Shown: positions 53,543 to 61,203, numbered from the stretch's first letter. The stretch is DNA of 64,000 nt from Nibricoccus aquaticus (GCF_002310495.1 NZ_CP023344.1:1364001-1428000); one strand, 5' to 3'. Notes: generated by a model from the letters alone, not told the origin. Numbers and translations: made by a program.

Positions 53543-53871
53543 AACTCGTCCATCTCCTTCCACCCAAGTTCCTCGCACGCCGCCCGCGTCATCATCGCCG
53601 GTGTCCACTGCGGCTCCCACGTCAGCTGCACCTTCACCGTCCGCCCGCCGCCGATCCGCTCCAGCACGCTCTGCACGCCTCCCATGATCACGTCACCCGC
53701 CGGACAATACGGCGACGTCAGCGTCATCACCGCCGTCACCTGCGCGTCGGAAATCTGCACATCGTAGATCAAACCGAGCGCCACAATGCTCAACCCAAAC
53801 TCCGGGTCGAGGATCGTCCCCAGTTCTGCCATCGCGCTCTCGTGCGTCAAAATCTCCGTTGGTTTTTTCAT
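53539..53871 (-). CDS. DUF59 (MIP18/SufT-like) metal-sulfur cluster assembly factor
   Basis: The 110-residue protein has AMAELGTILDPEFGLSIVALGL, TAVMTLTSPYCPAGDVI with the single conserved Cys56, and VKVQLTWEPQWTPAMMT. This is the MIP18-family pattern, whose members help to mature Fe-S proteins. In denitrification clusters such a gene often stands with DUF2249 proteins. The start lies inside or beside a GTAG element (53878-53920), and its ATG overlaps the stop of the upstream membrane-protein gene by 4 bases. Confidence 0.9.
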   Translation of the reverse strand: MKKPTEILTHESAMAELGTILDPEFGLSIVALGLIYDVQISDAQVTAVMTLTSPYCPAGDVIMGGVQSVLERIGGGRTVKVQLTWEPQWTPAMMTRAACEELGWKEMDEL

Positions 53872-55175
53872 AAAAAGGTAGGGCGGGTTAGCCTTAACCC
53901 CGCCGCGTTCGACACGCGCAAATGCCCCAGCACCCGCGCCGCATTCATCGCGAAAAAACTTACCCCGCCCGCCAGCATCCACGCGCCCGCGCTCACCACC
54001 ACCACCGACTCCATCATCGCCCCCACACCGAGCGCCATCACGCCCGCGACATGCAGCCCCAGCCACGCGCGCTCCCACCCCGCATTCCCCAACGTGTGCG
54101 CCGCCGGCACCGCCACGCGCCCCACCTTCGGCCCATACGCCCGCATCCACACGAGAAACGGCACAATCTTGCACAGCATCCCCATCACCATCAGCGCCAT
54201 CGCCCCGCCAATAATCGCCACGCCATAACCCATCGCCCCCCGCAGCGCCGCCACCCCCGGCTCCGCCCACACCAACACCCCGCCCACGATCACACTCACG
54301 CCCACCGCCCCCGCCCCCGCCACAAACGCCTTCAACCCCGGCTCCAGCCTCCGCTTCCGACGCGCGCCGAGCGTCGCCACGAGCTCGATACCGCTCAGCG
54401 CCACGCCCACCGCGATCCCCGCTGCGCCCGCCCACACCAACTCACTCCGCTCCATCACCAACCCACCCGCCAGCCCGACCAGCCCCGCCTGCGTACCCAC
54501 TAGCCCTGCCGCCACCCGCCACGGCCTCCGCACTTCTCCGAGCGTGAACATCGGCACCAGCTGAAACGCCACGCCCTGCACCAAGGTCAGAAAAAATCCC
54601 GCCAGCCCCGCGTGTGCATGCGCCCGCAACAATCCCAGCGGCGACACCGGCACACTCAGCCCGAGTTTCATCGCCGCCAGCAACAACCCGCCCAACACCG
54701 TCAACACCAGCCACCCGCCAGCCAGCGGCAGACTCCACCCGATCGCATCCCGCCGCTTCGCCCGCGCAAACGTCACCCACACGTTCGCCGAAAACAAAAT
54801 CACCCCCATCGCCACCGCCGCACCTCCCGCCGCCGCCACGTCCATTCTTCCCGTCAAAAATCCCGCCACCATCGCCGGCACTCCGGCCGCATGCAGCCCG
54901 AGATGCCCCCACGTCACCCGCTCCCACGCCAACGGCTCGCCCAGCACCACCGGCGTCAGTTGATACGTCGCGCCAAAACACACGCTCAACAAAAACCCCG
55001 GCAGCCACAGATGCGCCAGCGCCACCACCCGCGGATGCAGATGCGGCTGCAACACGAGCGACGGCTCCCACGCCAGCCACGCGCACGCCGTCACCAGCGC
55101 CACCAGCCCGAAGCCGATAAACCCCAGCGGCAGCCGCGCCCCTCCCACCAACGGCATCGGCCCATTCGTCTTCAT
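53868..55175 (-). CDS. Multi-TM protein related to NnrS/heme-copper oxidase subunit I
   Basis: The 435-residue protein has about twelve TM helices. Histidines sit in helices in the manner of heme-copper oxidase relatives: LHPRVVALAHLWLPGFLLSV near 45, LLRAHAHAGLAGFFLTLVQG near 185 and AAHTLGNAGWERAWLGLHVAG near 365. Proteins of this type, including NnrS, are widespread in NO-responsive operons and may bind heme. The last residues (SNAAGLRLTRPTFL) are encoded by a GTAG repeat element, so the C-terminus has been extended or replaced. The stop overlaps the DUF59 start codon. Confidence 0.75.
   Translation of the reverse strand: MKTNGPMPLVGGARLPLGFIGFGLVALVTACAWLAWEPSLVLQPHLHPRVVALAHLWLPGFLLSVCFGATYQLTPVVLGEPLAWERVTWGHLGLHAAGVPAMVAGFLTGRMDVAAAGGAAVAMGVILFSANVWVTFARAKRRDAIGWSLPLAGGWLVLTVLGGLLLAAMKLGLSVPVSPLGLLRAHAHAGLAGFFLTLVQGVAFQLVPMFTLGEVRRPWRVAAGLVGTQAGLVGLAGGLVMERSELVWAGAAGIAVGVALSGIELVATLGARRKRRLEPGLKAFVAGAGAVGVSVIVGGVLVWAEPGVAALRGAMGYGVAIIGGAMALMVMGMLCKIVPFLVWMRAYGPKVGRVAVPAAHTLGNAGWERAWLGLHVAGVMALGVGAMMESVVVVSAGAWMLAGGVSFFAMNAARVLGHLRVSNAAGLRLTRPTFL
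53878..53920 (+). repeat. GTAG hairpin element within the 3' end of the heme-type membrane protein gene
   Basis: GTAGGG with arms GCGGGTTAG and TTAACCCCGC, then CGTTCGACACGCGCAAATG. It is the same subtype as 5577 and 52289 but lies inside coding DNA, in reverse orientation to the gene, and it encodes that gene's last residues. Confidence 0.7.
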
Positions 55176-55188
55176 AATTTTATTCCGA

Positions 55189-55213
55189 TGGAGGCGCGAC
55201 GCCCTCGTCGCGC
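55189..55213 (+). repeat. TGGAGG hairpin element between two operon genes
   Basis: TGGAGGCGCGACGCCCTCG followed by TCGCGC. The arms GCGCGAC and GTCGCGC are perfect. It lies in the 80-base gap upstream of the heme-type membrane protein gene and is related to the elements at 28691 and 50207. Confidence 0.5.
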
Positions 55214-55255
55214 ATTCGCATCACCGCACATGTGTCATCATCCGCGTTCAACGCT

Positions 55256-55825
55256 TCACCCGCGCCGCAGCGTCGTCACCCAGCTCCCATCGCTCTGCTG
55301 CTCGCTCTGATAACGCACACCGCGCGTCTCCAGCTCCGGATACAGATGCAACGGCTTCCGGTCCGTCCGCGCTTTCAGCGTCCCCCCGCACTTCAACTCC
55401 TCCACCGCCGTCAAAATCACCAGCATCGGGTGCGGCGGCTCCAACCCACGTGCATCGATTTCGCCATTCACCACCGTTGTATCGACAGCCGCATGTGCGC
55501 TCCGCGCCAAGTCCTGTGCGTGATTCCCACACCCACCGCTCACCGGCGGCGGCGTCACCGCGCCCTGCTTGCCAGCCGCCACCCGCGAGATCTTCACCTG
55601 AAACACCTCCGGCCCCGCCACCAGATGCTCCCACGTGAACTCCCCCGGAAAGATCGTCGCAAACTGATAGTACAGCGGCACCGGATCATGGTCATTCACG
55701 AGCACGAAGTGCGCGCCCACCGGCAGCTCCTTCCAGCGCTGGATGATCTGCGCGTGCTTCACACGGCAGGGGATGGAACGCACATCGAAGTGCGTGAGAT
55801 CGATTTCGTTGGTCGTCGTATTCAT
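55256..55825 (-). CDS. Protein with two DUF2249 domains
   Basis: The 189-residue protein has an N-terminal DUF2249 (about 9-85) with LTHFDVRSIPCRVKHAQIIQ, LPVGAHFVLVNDHDPVPLYY and TWEHLVAGPEVFQVKI. After a Gly/His-containing linker comes a second, weaker TusA-like half (about 122-189; EIDARGLEPPHPMLVILTAV, VRYQSEQQSDGSWV). The DHDPxPL motif is the family hallmark. The two-domain form is often encoded in NO-linked operons. The ATG at 55825 overlaps the cupin stop by 4 bases; an open frame to 55981 is the shadow of the cupin gene. Confidence 0.88.
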   Translation of the reverse strand: MNTTTNEIDLTHFDVRSIPCRVKHAQIIQRWKELPVGAHFVLVNDHDPVPLYYQFATIFPGEFTWEHLVAGPEVFQVKISRVAAGKQGAVTPPPVSGGCGNHAQDLARSAHAAVDTTVVNGEIDARGLEPPHPMLVILTAVEELKCGGTLKARTDRKPLHLYPELETRGVRYQSEQQSDGSWVTTLRRG

Positions 55826-56187
55826 GAGGAAGAAATTTTCGCCGCCTGCTCCGCGCCTAGCGTCAGCAACATCGTGAACGGCCCATGGCTCGCCCGCACC
55901 GCGTGCGGATGATCCGGCGGCATGTGCAGCAACGCGCCCGCCTCCAGACGCGTCCACTGACCGTTGAAAAAGAAATCGCACGCCCCGCTCAACACCTGCA
56001 CCAGCGCCCTCCGCTTGCTCGAATGCCCTGTCAGCTCCTGCCCTTGGTCAAAACTAAACAACACCACCCGCAGCTCCGCACTCTGCACCAGCGTCCGGCT
56101 CACGATTCCCGCCGCCGAAATCTCAGCCGCCCCCGCCAGGGTGATCGCGGCCGCATCAGTCGTCGGTAGCAAAGTCGTGTGGCTCAT
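55822..56187 (-). CDS. Small cupin protein
   Basis: The 121-residue single-domain cupin has the core FSFDQGQELTGHSSKRRALVQ as motif 1 and AGALLHMPPDHPHAV as motif 2. The His/Glu metal set is partly kept (His and Lys in motif 1, two His in motif 2). Cupins of this size follow NO-responsive promoters in several denitrifiers. It is the first gene behind the FNR/DNR-type promoter at 56197-56238, and its ATG would lie only three bases after the predicted transcription start. Confidence 0.87.
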   Translation of the reverse strand: MSHTTLLPTTDAAAITLAGAAEISAAGIVSRTLVQSAELRVVLFSFDQGQELTGHSSKRRALVQVLSGACDFFFNGQWTRLEAGALLHMPPDHPHAVRASHGPFTMLLTLGAEQAAKISSS

Positions 56188-56196
56188 GTCGCCGCC

Positions 56197-56238
56197 ACTC
56201 TAGTCCGCACGCCACGCTCACGCCTTGATCCGCATCAA
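56197..56238 (-). promoter_or_regulatory. FNR/DNR-dependent class II promoter of the cupin-DUF2249 operon
   Basis: The palindrome TTGAT-GCGG-ATCAA (56225-56238, read on the minus strand) is a perfect FNR/DNR box. It lies inside the last codons of the methyltransferase gene. The hexamer TAGAGT (56202-56197) begins 22 bases further on, which is exactly the spacing of a class II site centred at -41.5. The predicted start is near 56190, only 3 bases before the cupin ATG at 56187. The transcript would be nearly leaderless. Confidence 0.8.
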
Positions 56239-56922
56239 GCCCCGCGCGCTTTCCATCCGCCTCCACAGATCGCTATGCACAAGCCCCGCGTTAAAAAGAT
56301 CCCGCCCTTCCAGCTCAAAACCCGCCGCCACCAGCGCCTCGTCCGGCGGCGTCAACCGCGACGCCTCCAACTTCACCGCCGCTCGAAAAAACGAATACAT
56401 CAGCCGGTGGACCAGCCTCCCTCGCAATCGCCGCAACCCGCTTGGCGGCAGACAAAAATCCGTCAGCAGCCAGCATCCGCCGTCCGAAACCTGGCCCGCG
56501 ATTCCCGCCACCACGCCCGCCAGCTCCGCCGCCCCGAAACAATCCAGCACGAACGGCGTGATCACCGCATCAAACTCCGCCCCGCCCTCCACCGTCCTCT
56601 CGCGCTCTCCCAGCCAGCTCCTCACATCCGCGTGAACCCACTCGATCCCCTCGCTTGAAAGTCCCTGCCGCGCCAGCCGCCTCTGCGCCGCCGCGATCAT
56701 GCCCGCACTCGCCTCGACCACCGTCACGCGCTGCCGCGACCAGCGACGCCGCATCACTTCCAGCGTCCGCCCAGGCCCTTCGCCCACGATCAACACCCGC
56801 CGCCGCTCACGCAGCGCATCCAGCCACCGCGTCCGCGCCTGCTGCAACACCCGCCCCGCGAGCACCGCCTCCATCCACCGATAATGCGGCGCGAGCCGGT
56901 CGAAACTCATTCCGCGCGACAT
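56218..56922 (-). CDS. Class I SAM-dependent methyltransferase
   Basis: The 234-residue protein has motif I in RVLIVGEGPGRTLEVM (about 43-58), the acidic motif II in VTVVEASAGMIAAAQ, motif III around GIEWVHADVRSW and a hydrophobic strand in FDAVITPFVLDCFGAAEL. It belongs to the UbiE/methyltransferase-11 group; the substrate is unknown. Its ATG at 56922 overlaps the stop of the upstream membrane-protein gene by one base (TGATG), so the two are coupled. The FNR/DNR box of the next operon lies within its last codons. A second Met is at 56910. Confidence 0.88.
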   Translation of the reverse strand: MSRGMSFDRLAPHYRWMEAVLAGRVLQQARTRWLDALRERRRVLIVGEGPGRTLEVMRRRWSRQRVTVVEASAGMIAAAQRRLARQGLSSEGIEWVHADVRSWLGERERTVEGGAEFDAVITPFVLDCFGAAELAGVVAGIAGQVSDGGCWLLTDFCLPPSGLRRLRGRLVHRLMYSFFRAAVKLEASRLTPPDEALVAAGFELEGRDLFNAGLVHSDLWRRMESARGLMRIKA

Positions 56923-57299
56923 CACTCCACCGCCCTTCCGCCTCGATTCCAAATCACCCACGCCACCGCCGCGCCCACCGCATACGCCACCACATCCCAC
57001 CCGTCAGCGACTCCATACTGCGGCATCATCCACGGCCCGGCTCCTTCGCAAATCACCGCCCAGATCACTGTGTGCGCGCCCACTTCCCTCCACGTCGGCG
57101 CACGATCATCCGCCCGCCAGCCAAACAGCCGGTAACTCCACAACAACCACGGCAGCGCCGCCGGGATCACCAGCACGTCATTGAAATGACTGTGGAAAAA
57201 TCCCGGCCCCACCTGCGGCTTGATCACAAAACGATTCAGCGCGTACAGCGCCCACGCGCTCACGCACACCGGATCGAATCCATAGCGAAAACGTTTCAC
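56922..57299 (-). CDS. Small multi-TM membrane protein
   Basis: The 125-residue protein has about four hydrophobic segments. Polar and aromatic residues sit at the membrane edges: ALYALNRFVIKP near 18, PGFFHSHFNDVLVIPAALPW near 32, and HTVIWAVICEGAGPWMMPQY near 77. The FHSHFND and ICEGAGPWMMP parts resemble a family of uncharacterised membrane proteins found across Bacteroidota and Verrucomicrobiota. No catalytic signature is seen. It sits between a 31-residue membrane peptide (one base upstream) and the methyltransferase gene (one-base overlap). Confidence 0.8.
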   Translation of the reverse strand: MKRFRYGFDPVCVSAWALYALNRFVIKPQVGPGFFHSHFNDVLVIPAALPWLLWSYRLFGWRADDRAPTWREVGAHTVIWAVICEGAGPWMMPQYGVADGWDVVAYAVGAAVAWVIWNRGGRAVE

Positions 57300-57300
57300 G

Positions 57301-57396
57301 TCACAGCAGCGCGAACATCAAAAAACCCGCGCCGATGGCCAGGCCCAGCTGCCCGATGATCGGGACGAAACGAAGAAATGTCTGTGGTGTGTTCAT
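57301..57396 (-). CDS. 31-residue single-TM peptide
   Basis: The short frame encodes MNTPQTFLRFVPIIGQLGLA followed by IGAGFLMFALL: one hydrophobic helix after a short polar start. The stop (57301-57303) is one base before the ATG of the 125-residue membrane protein (57299), the same tight packing as the genes further down, and the codon choice fits the neighbours. Such peptides often stabilise membrane complexes. It could be a small subunit or assembly factor for the adjacent membrane protein. No homology can be claimed. Confidence 0.6.
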   Translation of the reverse strand: MNTPQTFLRFVPIIGQLGLAIGAGFLMFALL

Positions 57397-57452
57397 AGGA
57401 AAATAGTCGAAATCAAAAATGCCCGCATCGCTCGTGCGCGCTCGTTCGCTCG

Positions 57453-59237
57453 TCATGTTGCATCCTGCTTCCGCGCCAGCCAGCCCGGCTCGCGTTGATG
57501 CTCATCCTCCCAGCGCAGCCGCCGCGCCGACAGGATCGCCGCACGCCCCAAATAGCCCACGATCTTCCGCTCCTCGCCGCGCGCCACCACCGGCAGCCGC
57601 CCGATGTCATGCTGGTGCATCCGCGTCACCGCATCATGCAGATCCTCATCCGGAAACGCCGTCACGAGCTCCGTGCTCGCCACCTCATCCAGCCGCCGCG
57701 CGCCGTTTCCTCGCGCCAGCGCATGGAGAAGATCTTTCCGCGTGATGATTCCCACCAGCCCCCGCTCCTCATCCGCCACCAGCAGCGCCTGATGATGGCT
57801 CGTCTCCGGATCGTGGTTACCGATCCGGTCCGCCAGCGCGTTCACCGTCATCGCCGACGACACCGTTTGCGGCACCGGCTCCATCACCGCCGACACCCGC
57901 ACATGCGCGAACACATCCACATCGAACTCCGCCGGCACGCTTACGCCTCGCTGCGTCACCGGTGCCGTCATGATCGAATGCTGCGACAACAACCGCGCCG
58001 TGAACAACGCCCCCGTCGCCGCCGTCGCCACCGGCCACAGCACCCCGCTCTGCTGCGTGATCTCCACCCCCAGCACGATCGACGCGAAAAACGCCCGCGA
58101 TCCCCCCGCGAAAAACGCCACCATCCCCGCCAATGCCGCCAGCCCCGGCGACACACCAACTCCTCCCACGCGCTCCACCAGCGCCCCCGTCATCACGCCC
58201 ACGCCGCCGCCCACCATCAGCATCGGCGCCAGCGTCCCGCCCGAGCTTCCACTCCCGAGCGAGATCACCCACGCCGCCAGCTTGCACCCGCAGATCACCG
58301 CCACCGCCATCAACGAAAAATGCCCGCCCAGCAGCCCCGCGATCTCCTCATACCCCGCCCCGAAAATCCGCGGCTGCCACCACCCGATCACGCCGACGAT
58401 CAACCCGCCGACCACCGGCCGCCACATCCACGACCCGCCCAGCTTCGCAAAAATCGCCTCCGCCCCATGCACCGCAGCCGTCGCCGCGACGGCCAGCGCT
58501 CCCGCCACCACTCCGATCGCCACCAGCGGCAGCCAGTCGTGAAACGCCACCGCCCCGACCTCCCCCATAGGAAACACCGCGCCCGCTTCGCCCCAGGCCA
58601 CCCGCAACGCCTGCGCAAACGTCGCCGCCAGCATCACCGGCACCAGCGACCGCGCCTTGAACTCGAATAACAACAACTCCACCGCCAGCAACGTAGCCGC
58701 CAGCGGACTACCAAACACCGCCGTCATCGCCGCCGCCCCGCCCGCACAAAGCAAAATCTTCCGCTCCACCGCCGTCAGCGTCAGCGCCTGCCCGAGCAAC
58801 GATCCGATCGCCCCGCCCATCGCGATCACCGGCCCCTCCGCCCCATACGGCCCGCCCGTCCCGATCGAGATCGCCGAGCCCACCGGCTTCAGCAACGCCA
58901 CCCGCGGCGCGATCCGGCTCCTGTTCGTCAGCACCTGCTCCATCACCTCCGGAATCCCATGCCCCAAAATCCCCCGCGTTCCCCACCGCGCCAGCGCCAC
59001 AATCAACACCGCCCCCACCACCGGCACCGCGATCACCCACGCGCCCCATCCATGCCCCGCCGGTGAAACCAACTCCATCTCCACTCTGCCATAAAACGCC
59101 GCGTTCGTGATCAGCCCGATCAGCGCCAGCAATCCATGCGCCGCCACCGTCGCCGCTCCCGCGATCGCCAGCGCCAGCACGCACAACAGCACCGGCCGCT
59201 GCGCGCTCGCCTGAGCCACCGGCATCGCCCGCGACAT
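57453..59237 (-). CDS. ClC-family chloride channel/antiporter with CBS pair
   Basis: The 594-residue protein has a ClC core of about 430 residues with three selectivity-filter motifs: GHGIPEVMEQ, TGGPYGAEGPVIAMGG (gating Glu in AEGP) and GSGSSGGTLAPMLMVG. A cytoplasmic CBS pair follows (about 465-580; ADEERGLVGIITRKDLLHA, HDIGRLPVVARGEERKIVG). Bacterial ClC proteins exchange chloride or fluoride for protons, or act as channels. The frame is open to 59732, but the ATG at 59237 overlaps the MarR stop by one base (TGATG), so the gene is coupled to the regulator. Confidence 0.93.
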   Translation of the reverse strand: MSRAMPVAQASAQRPVLLCVLALAIAGAATVAAHGLLALIGLITNAAFYGRVEMELVSPAGHGWGAWVIAVPVVGAVLIVALARWGTRGILGHGIPEVMEQVLTNRSRIAPRVALLKPVGSAISIGTGGPYGAEGPVIAMGGAIGSLLGQALTLTAVERKILLCAGGAAAMTAVFGSPLAATLLAVELLLFEFKARSLVPVMLAATFAQALRVAWGEAGAVFPMGEVGAVAFHDWLPLVAIGVVAGALAVAATAAVHGAEAIFAKLGGSWMWRPVVGGLIVGVIGWWQPRIFGAGYEEIAGLLGGHFSLMAVAVICGCKLAAWVISLGSGSSGGTLAPMLMVGGGVGVMTGALVERVGGVGVSPGLAALAGMVAFFAGGSRAFFASIVLGVEITQQSGVLWPVATAATGALFTARLLSQHSIMTAPVTQRGVSVPAEFDVDVFAHVRVSAVMEPVPQTVSSAMTVNALADRIGNHDPETSHHQALLVADEERGLVGIITRKDLLHALARGNGARRLDEVASTELVTAFPDEDLHDAVTRMHQHDIGRLPVVARGEERKIVGYLGRAAILSARRLRWEDEHQREPGWLARKQDAT

Positions 59238-59695
59238 CACGCGCCTTCCTCCTGCGCCGCCGTCACCACAGCCGACAACACCGCCGCCAGCTCCGGTCCC
59301 ACCCGCTTCAACTCCGCGCGATGCACCGCCGTCAGCTTCTCCAAAAGCCTCAGCCCCTTCGCCGTCACCGTCAGCAACACCTGCCGCCCATCCTCGGCCG
59401 ACACCGCCCGCTTCATGAGCCCCGCCGTCTCCAGCCGGTCCACCAGCTCCACCGTGCTGTGATGCCGCAGCTGCAACCGCTCCGCCAGCTCGCCCACCGT
59501 CAGCTCCTCGCGCCCCGGCATTCCCTGCACCGCCAGCAACGCCTGATGCTGCTGCGGCGTCACTCCCGCTTCCGATGTCGCTTCTTCGCTGAACCGCAAA
59601 AACCGCCTCAACGAATAACGCCATGCCGCCAGCTTCTCGTAATCCGCTTTGCTGAACGCTCTCACACTCGAAGTCTGCACGGCTGCTTTGGGCAT
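59237..59695 (-). CDS. MarR-family transcriptional regulator
   Basis: The 152-residue protein has a winged helix typical of MarR: GVTPQQHQALLAVQGMP, then LTVGELAERLQLRHHSTVEL as the helix-turn-helix, and LMKRAVSAEDGRQVLLTVT as the wing with the D-x-R pattern. A helical C-terminus gives the dimer. It is co-translated with the ClC gene and lies 62 bases after the chrA stop, so it probably controls the ClC gene and perhaps chrA. A 15-base dyad lies 8 bases before its ATG. Confidence 0.93.
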   Translation of the reverse strand: MPKAAVQTSSVRAFSKADYEKLAAWRYSLRRFLRFSEEATSEAGVTPQQHQALLAVQGMPGREELTVGELAERLQLRHHSTVELVDRLETAGLMKRAVSAEDGRQVLLTVTAKGLRLLEKLTAVHRAELKRVGPELAAVLSAVVTAAQEEGA

Positions 59696-59702
59696 AAAGA
59701 TA

Positions 59703-59717
59703 TATCGCTATGCGATA
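59703..59717. promoter_or_regulatory. MarR operator candidate
   Basis: TATCGC-TAT-GCGATA is a perfect 6-bp dyad with a 3-base centre in an AT-richer patch (59695-59725) directly upstream of the MarR ATG. On the minus strand TTGAAG precedes it and TATATC follows, a possible overlapping promoter. A dyad of this size and place is typical of a self-regulating MarR. Confidence 0.6.
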
Positions 59718-59756
59718 CTTCAAGAAAGCCAAGCCGCTTTTCTTTTCCTCGCTGCC

Positions 59757-61043
59757 TCACGTTCCCAATAGCTTCCACCCCCACCCGCACACCCCGCACG
59801 CCGCCAGCACCGCGATCATCCCGCCCTTCCACCGCTGGAGCGCCGCGAACGCCACCGCCGCCAGCCCCACCGCAAACCAGTCGATCACCCCTTCGCGCGG
59901 GTGAAAAACCTGCCACCCAAACCACACCGCCAGGTTCAGCACCACGCCCACCACCGCTGCTGTCACCGCCGCCAGCGCTCCGCTCAATGCCGCATTCCCC
60001 CGCACCCGCTCCAGATACGGCGCCCCGAGAAAAATCCACAGGAAACACGGCACGAACGTCGTCCACGTCGTGATCGCCGCGCCCAGCGTCGCCGCCATCA
60101 GCGGACTCATCTCCCCCGGCTGATTCCACCCGCCGAGAAATCCCACAAACTGCACCACCATGATCAGCGGCCCCGGCGTCGTCTCCGCCAGCCCCAGCCC
60201 ATCCAGCATCTGCGCCGCCGTCAGCCAGCCCTGCACCTCCACCGCCTGCTGCCCCACGTAAGGGAGCACCGCATACGCCCCGCCAAACGTCACCATCGCC
60301 GTCTGGCTGAAGAAGACCCCTTCCTTCGCCAGCGTCCCGTCCCACCCCTGCCACAGCCCCGCCACCATCACCGGCGTCCACCACAACACCAGCGACACAC
60401 CGAGCACCTTCACCGCCCGACCGACCGATGCCCGCGCATGATCCGGCACCGCCTCCATCAGCTCCCCATCCGCCCCCGCGCCGCCAAACCCCTTCAACCC
60501 CGCCCGCGCCGAGACAAATCCGATCGCCAGCGCCCCGACCACCACCGCAGGAAACGGCACGCGCAGGAAAAAAATCGCAACAAACGCCCCCGCCGCCAGC
60601 GCCCAGTGCCCCGGCGTCTTCAAAGCCCGTTTCCCGATCCTCAGCACCGCCGCCGCGACCACCGCCGTCACCGCCGGCTTCAATCCATAAAACGCCCCCG
60701 CCAGCCACCCCGTGTGCCCAAAACTCACATACACCCAGCTCAGCGCCCACAACAGCAACGCCGCCGGCAGCACGAACAACACCCCCGCCACGATCCCACC
60801 CCACGTCCGGTGCAGCAGCCATCCGCAATAAACCGCCAGCTGCGTCGCCTCCGGTCCCGGCAGCAGCATGCAAAAATTCAACGCATGCAAAAACCGCTTC
60901 TCCCCGATCCACCCCTTCCGCTCCACCAGCTCCTCATGCATGATCGCGATCTGCCCCGCCGGCCCGCCAAAGCTGATGAACCCCAGCTTCAGCCAGAACT
61001 TCAGCGCTTCACGAAAAGAGGGACGTGCAACTGCCTGTGACAT
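59757..61043 (-). CDS. chrA: Chromate transporter ChrA (two CHR domains)
   Basis: The 428-residue protein has about ten TM helices in two CHR halves. The N-terminal half has FWLKLGFISFGGPAGQIAIM and the loop LNFCMLLPGPEATQLA. The C-terminal half has FFSQTAMVTFGGAYAVLPYV and LGLAETTPGPLIMVVQFVG. The FGGP and PGP motifs are the family signature. ChrA exports chromate or imports related oxyanions such as sulfate. The gene heads the minus-strand run and is divergent from the hybrid kinase at 61204. A cysteine-containing last helix closes the protein. Confidence 0.95.
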   Translation of the reverse strand: MSQAVARPSFREALKFWLKLGFISFGGPAGQIAIMHEELVERKGWIGEKRFLHALNFCMLLPGPEATQLAVYCGWLLHRTWGGIVAGVLFVLPAALLLWALSWVYVSFGHTGWLAGAFYGLKPAVTAVVAAAVLRIGKRALKTPGHWALAAGAFVAIFFLRVPFPAVVVGALAIGFVSARAGLKGFGGAGADGELMEAVPDHARASVGRAVKVLGVSLVLWWTPVMVAGLWQGWDGTLAKEGVFFSQTAMVTFGGAYAVLPYVGQQAVEVQGWLTAAQMLDGLGLAETTPGPLIMVVQFVGFLGGWNQPGEMSPLMAATLGAAITTWTTFVPCFLWIFLGAPYLERVRGNAALSGALAAVTAAVVGVVLNLAVWFGWQVFHPREGVIDWFAVGLAAVAFAALQRWKGGMIAVLAACGVCGWGWKLLGT

Positions 61044-61203
61044 GCCGCCCGCGAGCGTCCGCAGATGCCGCTCTCACGCAAGCCCCGGCCTCCCACGTGT
61101 CGCCGATGTCACCCATCCGCAACTTTCCCCCCTGCCGCGCTTGTGCCCGGCACCGACTGCGCCGATATAACAGCAGTCCCGATCCCCCAACGGCCCCCGC
61201 CCC

